Source: Ailurus styani (Eukaryota; Chordata; Mammalia; Carnivora; Ailuridae). From it: a stretch of 64,000 nucleotides of DNA. Positions 22,236-33,320 of this stretch are shown here, piece by piece (the first letter of the stretch is position 1; the number at the start of each line of letters is the position of its first letter). Below the pieces are notes generated by a model, which saw nothing but the letters and a program-made list of their open reading frames with translations, was not told where the DNA came from and did not search any database. Location: assembly GCA_002007465.1 (NCBI GenBank), contig LNAC01000038.1:4571900-4635899 (forward strand), given 5' to 3'. The translations under genes were made by a program, and so were the position numbers.

Positions 22236-24049
22236 CACTGAAACATCTAAGGCTCCTTTGAAGTAGTTTCACTCATTCAAAATTTTAAAAATAAATGCCC
22301 TCTTCCTCTTCACTAAGAATAATCCACCAAAAAGGAAAAAGGGCTACTGAAAGATCCCAAAATAACAGAGTGATCAAAGCATGTGAGATTTTTACATTAC
22401 CTGGAGTAGGCAAGAGATCAAATTTAAAAGTTGCCTTTTATTATCATAAATAATCCTTTCAATAAAATCTTTCATAGAAACTTCTTATAACAATATCTAG
22501 TACAGAATTTTCTGTGAATATATGTATATTTTCTGATCTATATCTTAAACAAAACTGGAATCTTTTCCTCATACACGTACTGATTGAGGTCACAAAATAT
22601 ATCTTCCTCACATTAATAGAATAGTATTTTACATTTTGGGTATTTTTTTAGAGCAAAATGTGTTCTCTTGGTAGAAATAAATATGTGCATTTCCAAAATT
22701 ACGTTCTGTGATATATTCTAAAATGTCTGATTATTTAAAAGTCATCATGACAAATACTGTACATGATTAATTTAAAATATAATTAGAAAGACTATTCAGC
22801 AGTTCTGTATCGTTTATTCAGCAAGTCTCAATGTCACATTAAACCAGGCTAGCCGTCATTGAATTCTTCACCATGCCACACTCACAGTTAAAAATGTCCT
22901 TTATGAAACACTAAAAAATTATTAAATTAATTTGATGTTGACACTTGAATACACATATTTTTTCATCTTTTGTGTGAAGAAATGAGGACATTTGCACAAA
23001 GCATGTCTGCTGCCTTATGAGGTACAATAACCATCTGGAGGAAAGCCCGTTGTGTGAGTTGCAAGCTCAACTATCAGCTATGTTTTCAAGGAACAGAATT
23101 TTTAATTGAAAGGAGCTCTACCAGGAATTTTGTGGTTTTTCAGTTCTGTTTACTTGGAGGTTTTCTCAAAAATGCATGAAATAAGGCTGGCACTTAAAAG
23201 AAAGTCAGCTCCTTCTCTTTGATGCCAATCAGGCAATTCAACCTCTCAAGAGAAAAGTGTAAATTGGAAAAACTTGTATCTGTCTCCGTGAACCTGACAG
23301 TTTCCTGACACTCATACACTTTCTGATTAAGTTATCAGAGAAATTAAACATGTGATTCTAGATACACATAATAAAATGTGTCAAATCTTGGAAAATCTGC
23401 ACAATGTGGTAACAAATATTTTCCAAGTGAACAATACATGCTATTATAAAATCTGCATGAACAAAAGATCTTTTGAAAGTACAAGATGTTTTCTGTATTT
23501 TAATGTAAACAAGTAATAAAAAATTATTCGATTTGCTTTTAGATTCCACATTACAATTAACCTTTACAGAATTGCCTTGCCAAGTATTGGTCTAATATCA
23601 AAAATAAATATTCATAGTTACCTGAAAAGACTATTAAAATCTTCTTTTATTCTAAAATCCTATTCCTTTTTACAAACACATCTGTATGAGGCCCAATTTT
23701 CTCACATATGGCAACTCAGAACCACATACAGAAACAGAAACAAATACAGTAATTCAGCTATCTTCTATTAAGCCAGATATTGAAATAATGGCCAAATTAT
23801 GGATACATAAAGCAAATCTTGTTCATAATACCTCAGAATGAAGTGTCTCACTATCTTGTTGATTTTTGTGTGACAAGAGAAAAATTATAATTAGAGGACA
23901 AAATTAATGAAATACACTAGTGTTAAGTACACGAGGAAGATACGAGAGTGATTACAAGCAGATACTAGTTTCAAAGATCTTTTTTAAAAGCTTAATGAAA
24001 CACCAAGGTCTTTATCTCTGGAATTTTAGGGAAGTTAGAAAAGTATAGC
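22236..24049. other. AT-rich, no recognised feature
   Basis: No SINE and no gene in 1.8 kb. Frames at 23358-23549 and 23577-23771 are chance products of AT-rich DNA. Confidence 0.45.
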
Positions 24050-24065
24050 CTATGGACCAAATTTA

Positions 24066-24074
24066 AAGATTCAT

Positions 24075-24117
<43 letters not shown>

Positions 24118-24292
24118 TTTGACACAGAGAGAGAGATTACAAGGAGGCAGAGAGGCAGGCAGAGAGACAGGGAGAGGAGGAAGCAGGCTCCCTGCTGAGC
24201 AGAGAGCCAGATGGGGGCCTCGATTCCAGGATGCTGAGATCATGACTTGAGCCGAAAGCAGAGGCTTTAACCAACTGAGCCACCCAGGCGCC
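24066..24292 (-). mobile_element. CAN-SINE with tail expanded to (ATTT)12
   Basis: Full-length antisense element. A perfect 16-bp target duplication 'ctatggaccaaattta' is at 24050-24065 and 24293-24308. Its tail has grown into a pure tetranucleotide array at 24073-24120, twelve ATTT units, likely a variable microsatellite. Confidence 0.95.
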
Positions 24293-24395
24293 CTATGGAC
24301 CAAATTTAATAAGCTACTTGTTTTTATAAATGTATGTTTACTGGAATACAGTTATGCTCAACATCTGCATATATATTTTTTAAGTAAACTTTACC

Positions 24396-24489
24396 CCTAG
24401 CGTGGGGCTTGAATTCAAGATCCTTGGACCCTGAAGTACAGAGTTGCATGCTGTACTGACTGAGCCAGCCTGTTGCCCTCATCATTTGC
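24396..24489 (-). repeat. duplicated segment X, copy 1 (old SINE piece)
   Basis: This 94-bp segment (ctagcgtggggcttgaatt ... gttgccctcatcatttgc) is repeated at 24949-25042 with four mismatches. Its content is an old antisense SINE fragment (gggcttgaattcaagatcc ... actgagccagcctgttgccc). It is directly joined to duplicated segment Y at 24488, which in the other copy lies 1 kb away. Confidence 0.9.
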
Positions 24490-24946
24490 TTAGAGCTCCC
24501 TGCTCAGTGGGGAGTCTGTTTGTCCCTCACCCTCTGCCCCTTCCTCTCAGTCATGCTCACTCTCTCTCTCTCTCAAATAAATAAATACAATCTTAAAAAA
24601 AAGATATAAAAAGAAATAAACTTATTTCATACAATTCTTATTAACACAAAAGAAGAAGTATAATTATGTCACCTCAAAATGTACTCCCTTTCTGTATTTT
24701 AATTTTAAAACCAAAATAAAACTTTATTCCAATTTCTTCCCAAGAATGAAGAAAACTGTAATAACATGTAACACAATAAAACCTAATAGAGGCTTTGAAT
24801 TTCTTATCTCTAGTTTTAACTCTTCTCTTCTGACATAGATTCTTCTTTTATTTACAAATTTATTGATGATTTTTTTAATATACAGTCCATTAAAGAAGTG
24901 TTGATTAAAAGCCCAGTGGCCACAGGGTTTTAAAACATGTCAGGTG
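24488..24946 (+). repeat. duplicated segment Y, copy 1
   Basis: This begins in the middle of a plus-strand SINE ('ttagagctccctgctc'), passes its aaataaataaatacaatctt tail, and continues into about 330 bp of unique sequence, ending at 'catgtcaggtg'. It matches 26047-26485 with about 4% substitutions plus small indels. It lacks the SINE 5' half and the 5' target duplication, so it is the derived copy. Confidence 0.92.
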
Positions 24947-24948
24947 CA

Positions 24949-25042
24949 CCTAGCGTGGGGCTTAAATTCAAGATCCTTGGACTCTGAAGCACAGAGTTGC
25001 ATGCTATACTGACTGAGCCAGCCTGTTGCCCTCATCATTTGC
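24949..25042 (-). repeat. duplicated segment X, copy 2
   Basis: 94 bp with four mismatches to 24396-24489. Copy 2 continues into unrelated sequence (atattatctagggctc), whereas copy 1 jumps straight into segment Y. This marks the 3' edge of the deletion in copy 1. Confidence 0.9.
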
Positions 25043-25944
25043 ATATTATCTAGGGCTCTTTTTGTCCACAGGGCAGCTAAGTGGTTCCTACAGAGACTAC
25101 GTGTGGACCTCAAAGAATAAAAGAGTAATCAATTTCTTACAGAAAAATTTCCAGATCTGCTTTTTAGTGAAGTATCCTTGAACAGAGCACTCTATAGCTT
25201 TAGTTCAATATTACATATTTGCCAAAATCCAAAGACCAAAATAATATGTAGTTTGATGCTAATAAAATTATAGACAAGTTAATTATTTTGTGATTTAAAG
25301 CAAAAATAAGTTCTAAATTTGATAATGAATGCATAGTCTAATAATGGTATTCATGAACAAAAATTATAAAATGGATCAAAAAATCCATGACTTTTGGATG
25401 CATTCCAACTAACAAGCCCAAATTAATAATTAAATTTATAATTAGTAGAAATCAGCATCTTCCCAGAGGCATTTGTCTCATGATCAGAGAGTAGTCAGGC
25501 TCCTGTATAGTAACTCCTGTGAAGATATATTTTCAGAATTATGTGTGTGTTTGTCTGGCTGTATGTGTATATTGTGATGATGTTGGAGAACAAAATCACT
25601 AATGGTAGGCTTCCAGTGTTAGAACTCTAGTTTTTTTTTTTGAAAATATGCTGTTTTACTCAACTTCAATATAATGACTTACAACCTGACATTAAACCAT
25701 TTGAGACTGATTTTATTGCCTGCAATTTCAAGTCAAAAACAAGTACTCATGGGTAATTACTTCTGGGTTCTTATTACATTTTTATTAGAATACATACAAG
25801 TGTATATATCTATCATTAACAGCAGTTATTCTTAATATTATACTCTCTGGATACTCTCTGGATAATTAAGTTGAATGAATACTTATTTGAAAAATAGATA
25901 GTATATGCTTAGTTTGTCAAAAAGTAAAAAACTATTTTTAATAG
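25043..25944. other. AT-rich; middle of the duplicated unit, single copy
   Basis: No gene or named repeat. This stretch separates segment X copy 2 from segment Y copy 2 and is missing from the first copy of the duplication. A T10 run lies at 25631-25641, and 'atactctctgg' is repeated back to back at 25841-25862. Confidence 0.5.
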
Positions 25945-25960
25945 AAATACAATTATTTCA

Positions 25961-26153
25961 GGGTCACCTGGTTGGCTCAATCAGTTAAGTGTCAGATTCT
26001 TGGTTTCAGCTCAGATCATGATCTTGGGGTCCTGGGATGCAACTCCGCTTAGAGCTCCCTGCTCAGGGGGGAGTCTGTTTGTCCCTCACCCTGTGCCCCT
26101 TCCTCTCAGTCATGCTCACTCTCTCTCTCAAATAAATAAAACATTAAAAAAGA
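25961..26153 (+). mobile_element. CAN-SINE, complete; parental copy for segment Y
   Basis: The complete element has the head 'gggtcacctggttggctca' and an aaataaataaaacatt tail. Its target duplication is present on both sides: 'aaatacaattatttca' at 25945-25960 and 'aaataaaattatttca' at 26154-26169. The partial copy at 24490 has only the 3' side, so this locus is ancestral. Confidence 0.93.
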
Positions 26154-26485
26154 AATAAAATTATTTCATACAATTCTTATTAACACAAAAGAAGAACTAT
26201 AATTATGTCACCTCAAAATGTACTCCCTTTCTGTGTTTTAATATTAAAACCAAAATAAAACTTTATTCCAGTTTCTTCCCAAGAATGAAGAAAACTGTAA
26301 TAACATGTAACACAATAAAACCTAATGGAGGCATTGAATTTCTTATCTCTAGTTTTAACTCCTCTCTTCTGACATGGATTCTTCTTTTATTTACAAATTT
26401 ATTGATGATTTTTTTAATATACAGTCCATTAAAGAAGTGTTTATTAAAAGCCCAGTAGCCATAGCGTTTTAAAACATGTCAGGTG
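26047..26485 (+). repeat. duplicated segment Y, copy 2
   Basis: The counterpart of 24488-24946. It overlaps the 3' half of the complete SINE and then unique sequence down to 'catgtcaggtg', after which the two copies diverge. No frame is conserved between copies in a way that would suggest coding. Confidence 0.92.
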
Positions 26486-26702
26486 TGCCAACAACAAATA
26501 AATAAATTTGTGGTAATAGTACAAGAAAAATGTGACTTGCTCAAAACCACAAGTTTTCCTATTAATTGTGAGGACCTGATTATTTCTTAGTGAAACAAAA
26601 CTTTTATTGGAAAAGAGAATATTTCCTACTTTATCTATCTATAGGTATATTTATTAATTTTTAAATTATTACTTTTTTTCTTTCTTTCTTTTTTTTTTTT
26701 TT

Positions 26703-26822
26703 AGGTAGACTCCACACCCAGGAGGGAGCCCGACACAGGTCTTGAAGTCATGACCCTGAGATCAAGACCTGAGCTGAAATGAAGAGTCAGATGTTTAAGG
26801 GACTGAGCCACGCAGGTGTTCC
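26703..26822 (-). mobile_element. old CAN-SINE fragment
   Basis: Antisense, diverged: 'gtagactccacacccagg', 'cccgacacaggtcttgaa', 'ccctgagatcaagacctgag', 'gactgagccacgcaggtg'. A long T/C tract (26674-26702) is its tail. It belongs to the older subtype, with 'agactccacaccca' in place of the younger 'aggctccctgctgag'. Confidence 0.85.
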
Positions 26823-27082
26823 TAAACCATTGCATTTTTAACAAATATCTGCAATAGTCCCATTTTGAATGTCATCAAAGCCTATATTCATGTGATATAC
26901 CTATCCATACAGAAATGGATAATACAAGGTTATTTATTTAATCAGGGTCAGTGATAGATACTTTTTATGGTTATGTCTTTTTTATAATTAATTCCCCAGT
27001 AATGGGTTTTTGTTGTTGTTTTTTTACCTTCTTGAAAATATATCCCAATTAATTCTTGTGTTTTTGCTGTGGCAAAATGTTT

Positions 27083-27170
27083 CAGTGGTTCTCAGATACC
27101 AAGAACCATGATGCCTGTGGGGATTATACAAATTTCAAAAAACTGCAGATCCTGAGTTTCATAGGACAGA
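27083..27170 (+). mobile_element. possible MER5-type hAT DNA transposon fragment
   Basis: 'cagtggttctcagatacca' followed by weak similarity to the rest of a short non-autonomous hAT element. Only the terminal phrase is persuasive. The 82-aa plus frame over this area (27056-27304) is most likely chance. Confidence 0.4.
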
Positions 27171-28795
27171 AAATAAGATTCTCTCAGAGGCACATCTTCG
27201 CTTTCCCTGAGCTGGGTATTTCCACCCCTCACACAGGCAGTGTCACTTGGGACCACAGGGTTAGTGTCAAAGATGGAGAAAACTCTCTGTCAGGTGAAAC
27301 CTGACAAAAACCTTCTCTCCATTCATGTCCTATGCTTTTGGTTCTAACAAGAATTTTGAATATGAAGCTCATTCCTGTCACTTCCTCCATTTTGCAGGCT
27401 AATTATTATGCAAGTCAGTTTCCAGTGAATTCCAAAACCTGAGGAAAAACTCTCAAATTATACTAGTTGTGCAAAATCTGACTTCAGTACATCACAGCCG
27501 ACTAACACTTGTCTCCCCTGAGGAGCGGAAGGTCACTAGGGATTGGCTACACCAAAGTATTATCTGTAAATAGCTTACAGGATAAGAAGAAAGGAAGTGA
27601 ATTGCTTAGAAAAAAGTTATTGGTAAGTCATGAGGCCAGGTTTTGTGCTCAGGGGCTCTGAAATAAAGGTTTAGGTGGGCAAAACTCTGAGAATGCAATT
27701 TTCTTTGGATTCTCCCGAAGGCCAGATATGGCTGCAGCTTTGAATTTCTGGACATTTTTATGTATGTAGCTTTCGTCCAGCTAATTTTTAGGGCATGAAT
27801 AAAATATTTCAAATCTCAACTTTTGTAGATTATCAAAATCAATCTTAGAACTGATTCGCCATTACTTAGGGGTAGCATAAAGTTTAATTTTATGCTATTT
27901 AATATGTTTAATAACTCAGGAGAAGAAGGGAGAGACAGAGTCAAGAAAAAGATATTAAAAATTTACAACAGAGAAGAAATTTATAGGTTTCCACTAAAGA
28001 GTCATTTCATGCCTTAATGTGGCAGAAGTGCCTTTCTTGTATATTTCTTCTAATGAAGGAAAGTCCATTTCTCAAAAAATTAAAATTATCCACATTATGG
28101 CTATTCTTTATTTTTATTATAAGATCTTTTATCCATAAAAGAGAAAGCGTGAAATCTAAATGTAAATTATATTAGAATTATTTATAGCAAAATAAATATC
28201 CTGACCTAATAACATGAATTTCAATATAAAACATTACTGAAGAGCTCTTTTCTTTCCTGATCCCCATTGTTCTGTTTCCTGCCTAATACATCACTGTTAT
28301 TTTATCCTTTCTTTGATTTTTATAATTTTGTCACTTATTTAGTTATTCCTAAACAATAGATTATTGTTATTGTGGATCTTGTGGAAACACTGTTGAGATA
28401 GGTCTATTTATTATTTCCCAAACAGCCAGAGGTTCATCTCATTTATCCATCCCTCTTGATTATTTCTGATTAGTGGCTGGAAGGACATGCATCCCTTCCA
28501 TACCAGAGCAGAAGCTATCGGTGTGTATTTACCTCTTTTGTGACAATAACGAAGACTGCATTTTGAGTGGTAAATTCATACATTGGAAAGAGCTGGGATT
28601 TCCGAGTCCTTCCATGGAGAAGAAATACTCTGTATGCATGGCTTGACTCACATAAGACTCTGTACGCATAGAAATAAGGCTTTGTTTTGTTCCTTGATTG
28701 TTATTTCGGGGTAAATTTAGGGTTATGGCTTCTCCTTATTTGTGTAAGTATGATGCTAAATGTGATTTTCTGTGATCTATTTTTTCCTCTTCACA
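27171..28795. other. no recognised feature
   Basis: Mixed AT-rich sequence. The last part, from about 28250, has the T-rich texture of antisense L1 3' UTR and may belong to the L1 that follows. No gene seen. Confidence 0.4.
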
Positions 28796-28799
28796 TTAG

Positions 28800-30420
28800 T
28801 TTCTACTATCCATCTACAGTGATGTTGTAGCTAAAATCTATCCTTTTCCCCTGCTCGACATTACTCTGTTATTATCTTGAACAATGCTGCTGTAAATAGT
28901 CTTATCATATCTTCCGGCACTCATGTACATCTGGGAATGATAGGCTGGTCTATAGGGTATGAAAATGTTCAACACTACAACATAGAACCTGAATGTTTTC
29001 TCAGAAAGGTTATAGTAATCCATCTCCATACCAGTTGCGCATGACTGTCTCCTTTGTTCCAAATACTCACCAGTAATGGGATAGCTAGATGTTTTCATGG
29101 AGTGGATGTAAAATAGTATCCTATTACGCTTTTAGTTTTTGTTTTCTTCATTTCATTGAGGTTGAGCATGTTTTCATATGTTCAGTTAGTCAAATACTTA
29201 ATTGGACAAATATGATACGTCTGACAAATACTCATTGAGGTAATTTGCTCATTTTTCTATTGGATTTTTTTTCTTATTGATTTATGATGTTTTCATGTAT
29301 TTTGAATATCAATCCTTTCTTAGTTATATGTTCAGCAGGTGTCTTCTATTTTGTAGCATATGTTTTTATTTCATTTATTGTACTTTTAGAAAGATTTTAT
29401 CTATTTATTTGAGAGAGAGAGAGAGAGAACACAAGAGAGCAGAGTGAGCAAGCAGGAGCTGGGGTGGTGGGAGGGCAGAGGGAGAGGGAGAAGCAGATTC
29501 CCTGCTGAGCAGGGAGCCCAACGTGGGGCTCCATCCCAGAATCATGACCTGAGTCTAAGGCAGACGCTTAACTGACTGAGTCACCCAGGCACCTCTCATT
29601 TATTGTATTTTTTTGATAGAAAAATAAAAAAACCTTAACTTTAGAATGATTGACTATTTTAATATTTTCCAGTATGTTTAATGCTTTTTATCTTAATATT
29701 TAAAAATGCTTACTTATTCAAGTCATAAAAAATATTGTCCTGTATTTTCATCTAAGTTTTGCTTTTTTCATATTGTCTTGGTTTTGCTTTTCACATTGTC
29801 TTTATTTTTCCTGATATTAATTTTTCCATGATGTGTGGTAATCAATTATATTTGTGTATGTAAATAATCAATTTTCTTTTTTATTACCATAAAATTCACC
29901 ATTCTATATTGAACTTAAATGCAATATCCATCACATGTCAATGTTTTTATAAAAAGAGATCTCTTGCCTGGGTCTTTGCTCTGTACACTTGGTTTACTTA
30001 TTATTCCCTCTGTTGTTACCCAAACTTCTTAATTACTATAACTTTATAGTAGTTCTGGATACCTGATCAGGCAAGTTCACTCATCTAGTTGTTATTACTC
30101 AAAAACCTTTGAGCAAGTCTTTGATCTTTCTCTTTATATAACTTTTAGAATCAGATTGCCAAGTTCCAAGAAAAATGATGTTTGATTGATTGATTGATTG
30201 GTTGAGGCTTTGCATGACCTTTAGTATCCCATTCACAGAAATTTTACTTTTATTTCTATGCACTCTTTTTTGTTGCTATTTTAAACAATTTACAAAATTA
30301 TATTTTCTAATTCTTTTATGCTGCTGTATATACCTGTAATCTATTTTCTAGCAAGAAAATTTCTATTTGCTAGGTGTAATCTATTATATCTAACAATCTT
30401 GATAAACTGTTATTAATTCA
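28800..30420 (-). mobile_element. old L1 (L1M type) ORF2 segment, antisense
   Basis: The plus strand reads as the complement of an old L1: 'ttgaacaatgctgctgta', 'attgaggttgagcatgtttt', 'catttttctattgga', 'ttttgaatatcaatcctttc', 'attactataactttatagta', 'agaatcagattgccaag'. These occur in the order expected for the reverse strand of ORF2 and extend over 1.5 kb. All frames are broken. A SINE interrupts it at 29388-29594. Confidence 0.85.
29388..29594 (-). mobile_element. CAN-SINE nested in L1
   Basis: Antisense element of the older subtype. The bases before it (tcatttattgtactttt, ending near 29387) recur after it (tcatttattgtattttttt, from 29596) as an imperfect target duplication. This confirms insertion into the pre-existing L1. 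Confidence 0.93.
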
Positions 30421-30839
30421 ATTTTGTTTCATAATATAGCTAATTTCTAAAATCATTTTTGGCAGAATTGCTCTTTTAAATTTAAATAAGCATTACTGCA
30501 TTATCAGATAAGGTATTAGGATTTTAAAAAATTAAATTGTTGTATCATCACTTGCTTGTTAGTTGTCTAGCTGATTCCTCATTCCCAATCTTCAGACATG
30601 TAGGTGCACTTTCATCCATAGAATGGGAAGACAGAAAATATCAGCTCATCACAAACTCCAGAGATTCTTGCTTTTGTCAGATGGTAGAGTGTTCCATATA
30701 TCCCCTAATGTTCACATCTGAATTAAAATGGAAATAAGAGAATTTAAAACCTCAACTTAGCATTAGCATAGGAGCAAAAGGACAGTTGAAGAAGAGTCGA
30801 CTTTAAAGAAAAGTCTATGTGGAATTGATCAGTATTCAG

Positions 30840-31350
30840 TTGAGTGATAGACTTTTTATTAAGACTCTTGAAATAAATTTAGAATCATGGAAGAGTTATA
30901 AAACATTTGTCTCCCTCATCCTGCTTTCCCTATAGTTAACATCTTACCTCACCATGGTGCATTTGCCAAAACTAAGAAATTAACTTTAATACAACAGGAT
31001 TAACTGAACTACAGAGGTTATTCATATTTCACCAGTTTTTACACTAATGCCCTTCCTTTAATTCTGTACAAGGATGTAGTACAGAATATCATGTTGCATT
31101 TAGTTATTACATCTCCTTAGAAACCTCCTGTCTGTGACATTTCTCAGTGTGTCTTTGTTTTTCATGCTTTTAAACTTTTGGAGGTACTATTAGCTGTTTT
31201 CCATAATATCTTTCAATTTAGGTTGAACTAATATTTTCTCATGATTAGATGATGTTATGAATATTGGAGACAGTAAAAGAGAGGTGAAATGTCTGTCTCA
31301 TTCATCCTATCAGGAGGTAGATGATATTTACCTTGAATAATAACTGATTA
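30840..31350 (+). mobile_element. L1M 3' UTR, plus orientation, first part
   Basis: The sequence follows the 3' UTR of old mammalian L1s: 'atagttaacatcttacctca', 'ccatggtgcatttgccaaaa', 'caccagtttttacactaatg', 'ttgcatttagttattacatc', 'tttctcatgattagatgatg'. Its orientation is opposite to the L1 at 28.8-30.4 kb, so it is a separate element. It resumes at 31472 beyond a SINE and an N. Confidence 0.85.
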
Positions 31351-31361
31351 TTATTTTTTTT

Positions 31362-31470
31362 TTAAAGATTTTATTTATTTATTTCACAGCGGGAGAGAGA
31401 TCACAAGGAGGCAGAGAGGCAGGCAGAGAGAGAGGGGGAAGCAGGCTCCCTGCTGAGCAGAGAGCCCGAT
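31362..31470 (-). mobile_element. CAN-SINE, cut off at an N
   Basis: Antisense SINE running from its tail to 'gagcccgat', where an N (31471) ends it. The expected head (about 80 bp up to ccaggcgccc) and the downstream target duplication are absent, so the assembly has lost sequence here. Confidence 0.93.
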
Positions 31471-31471
31471 N

Positions 31472-31600
31472 GCCAGGTTTTTCTACAGTAAAATTACATT
31501 TTTTCATTTTGCTTATACTGTTTATTAAAAGGGATTTGCTAAGTCCAACCTACACTCATAGGGAGGGTGATTAAGCCCTCCTGAAAGAAAGAATAGCAAA
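31472..31600 (+). mobile_element. L1M 3' UTR, continuation
   Basis: 'gccaggtttttctacagtaa' and the following bases continue the L1 3' UTR that was interrupted at about 31350. This supports the view that the truncated SINE sits inside one L1 and that only a short stretch is missing at the N. Confidence 0.7.
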
Positions 31601-32232
31601 GAATTTGTGAACATTTGTTAAAACCACCACAATAATTAAGAAGAAACTTGGTGAGATATTTTAGGAGACTCTATTTGTACCGTATACTTTTCATCTCAAA
31701 ATATATGTGTCACTGAACTCCTGATAGTCCAAATTTTCTAAAGGCAAGTGATGATTGTAGTTGTTGAACATACTTTTGTTAGTTCAAGTTTACAATGCTA
31801 ACAAATAGACAAAAAGAACAATAGTAACTAAAAGAACTGCAAGTTTGGGTGCTCCAATTAGGACACAGTTTACTCTGAAAGCATTTGAGAAAACATGGAA
31901 TTCTGTGGGCATATAAGAAGTATTTTTAATTGTTTTATTTTTAAAACTTGTAATATAGAAATTGTAATATAGAAATAGAAGATGTCCATAAGGTTAAGGA
32001 TTTTAGTCATTCTTTTACTTATATCACCTAACATGGGGTCTGATCCCTGGTATGTTGTTGAAACGTTGAATGTAAGAGAAAATGCAAAACACCCACAAAA
32101 AAACAAACAAACAAACAAAAAAACCTCTGATACAAAAATGATGAAGTGAACACATTAAGTATTTATTACCTTGCAGGTTAAATAGAGACAACAAATAACC
32201 AAGAAAAGTAAAATTCAAAACATTTCTGAAGG
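31601..32232. other. no recognised feature
   Basis: AT-rich unique-looking sequence. The minus frames 31870-32118 and 32024-32218 pass through an (AAAC)n-like patch near 32095-32125 and are not genes. Confidence 0.45.
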
Positions 32233-32332
32233 AATGAAATCCAGAAAAGCAAGATTATTCAAATTTCCTCCCCAAATCAGTATTTTTTATCACAGAACCT
32301 ATGTGCTTTCTCTTATCAAAATCAAGTTCACC
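32233..32332. repeat. 100-bp direct duplication, copy 1
   Basis: Identical over 100 bp to 32459-32558. It ends exactly at the SINE head (32333). Real SINE target duplications are 8-20 bp, so this length points to an assembly error. The 89-aa frame at 32301-32570 is an artefact of the join. Confidence 0.95.
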
Positions 32333-32457
32333 GGGCGCCTGGGTGGCTCAGTGGGTTAAAGCCTCTGCCTTCGGCTCAGGTCATGGTCTCAGGGTCCTGG
32401 GATCGAGGCCCGCGTCGGGCTCTCTGCTCAGCAGGGAGCCTGCTTCCCCCTCTCTCT
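32333..32457 (+). mobile_element. CAN-SINE, 5' part only, ends at an N
   Basis: Young-type head and body ('gggcgcctgggtggctcag', 'gtgggttaaagcctctgcc') stopping inside the CT-rich part at 32457; 32458 is N. The (AAATA)n tail is missing. Sequence after the N restarts 100 bp upstream of the insertion point. Confidence 0.95.
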
Positions 32458-32458
32458 N

Positions 32459-32558
32459 AATGAAATCCAGAAAAGCAAGATTATTCAAATTTCCTCCCCA
32501 AATCAGTATTTTTTATCACAGAACCTATGTGCTTTCTCTTATCAAAATCAAGTTCACC
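32459..32558. repeat. 100-bp direct duplication, copy 2
   Basis: Identical to 32233-32332, then runs uninterrupted into 'aacaggttataataactgc', which looks like the empty (SINE-free) allele of the same site. Confidence 0.95.
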
Positions 32559-33320
32559 AACAGGTTATAATAACTGCGGTTAATTTACGCAGGAGATGTG
32601 TATGAATGTGTGCGGGGTGTAGGTGAGGAGGTATCGGTTAAGAACTGTTGAATGTCAATGAAATAGTAGTTTTCAAATATTCATTCCCTCACCATGTATT
32701 TATTATTTATGATGCAAAATATTCTATGTGATAAATGAATAAAAGATGTACAGCCCAGTCCTGGATTTCATAGAGCTTCATTTCCCATATTGTTCAATAT
32801 ATTTAATTAAGTAACACCTAAGACATTTTAAATAAAAAATATAAATGTCATTGTTTTGGGCAGTATAACACTGTAAAGCTTTAGCTAACATTAGTTTGTG
32901 TGAATAATCCTCAAACGTTTCTGTATCTATTCTTCTTGCTGTGGTTACCTACCATAGGTATGGTATCAAAGATAGAATGATACATTGTTAAAGAGTTTGA
33001 AGTAGTCACATTTCCAAATTACAAATTGTGAGGCTTTAAGCAAACTACAGACATTCTCGTCTCCTTAGATTCTTGATCTATAAAGTGATCTTTGCAATAG
33101 AGAAAAACTTGCAGATGAGTGGATTTTTCAGTGGATTTTTGAACTCCTTGGTTCAAGCAGTCTGGTCCCTATGCCTAGATAAACAGTTAGCTCTTTTTCA
33201 AAAATAGTGAAATTCAGAGAATAGACCTGGTGTCACCCCCCCGGTTCTTGGAATAAACACCCTAATCTAGAATACTAAAAACTCAAACAGTAAAAAAAAA
33301 AAAAAAAAAAAAAATTTCTA
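32559..33320. other. mostly unassigned; weak MIR at 33015-33090, A23 tract
   Basis: 'ttgtgaggctttaagcaaac' to 'gatctataaagtgatc' weakly follows a MIR core (plus). A run of 23 A occupies 33292-33314, perhaps a retroposon tail, but no retroposed gene is seen before it. The rest shows nothing recognisable. Confidence 0.4.

Noticed and set aside
24066..24120. Periodic ATTT array considered as a CRISPR-like or satellite repeat
   Set aside because: It is a pure tetranucleotide microsatellite from a SINE tail with no spacers. CRISPR arrays do not occur in this kind of genome.
32301..32570. 89-aa plus frame with a WVAQWVKASAFGSGH-type sequence, and many similar frames elsewhere (5368, 41550, 54678, 55964, 56458, 61060, 63077)
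   Set aside because: All are translations of the SINE body. The same peptide recurs wherever a SINE lies in that frame; none has gene context.
33292..33314. A23 run as the tail of a processed pseudogene
   Set aside because: The sequence upstream shows no coding similarity or AATAAA at the right distance with a gene-like body; I could not find a target duplication.
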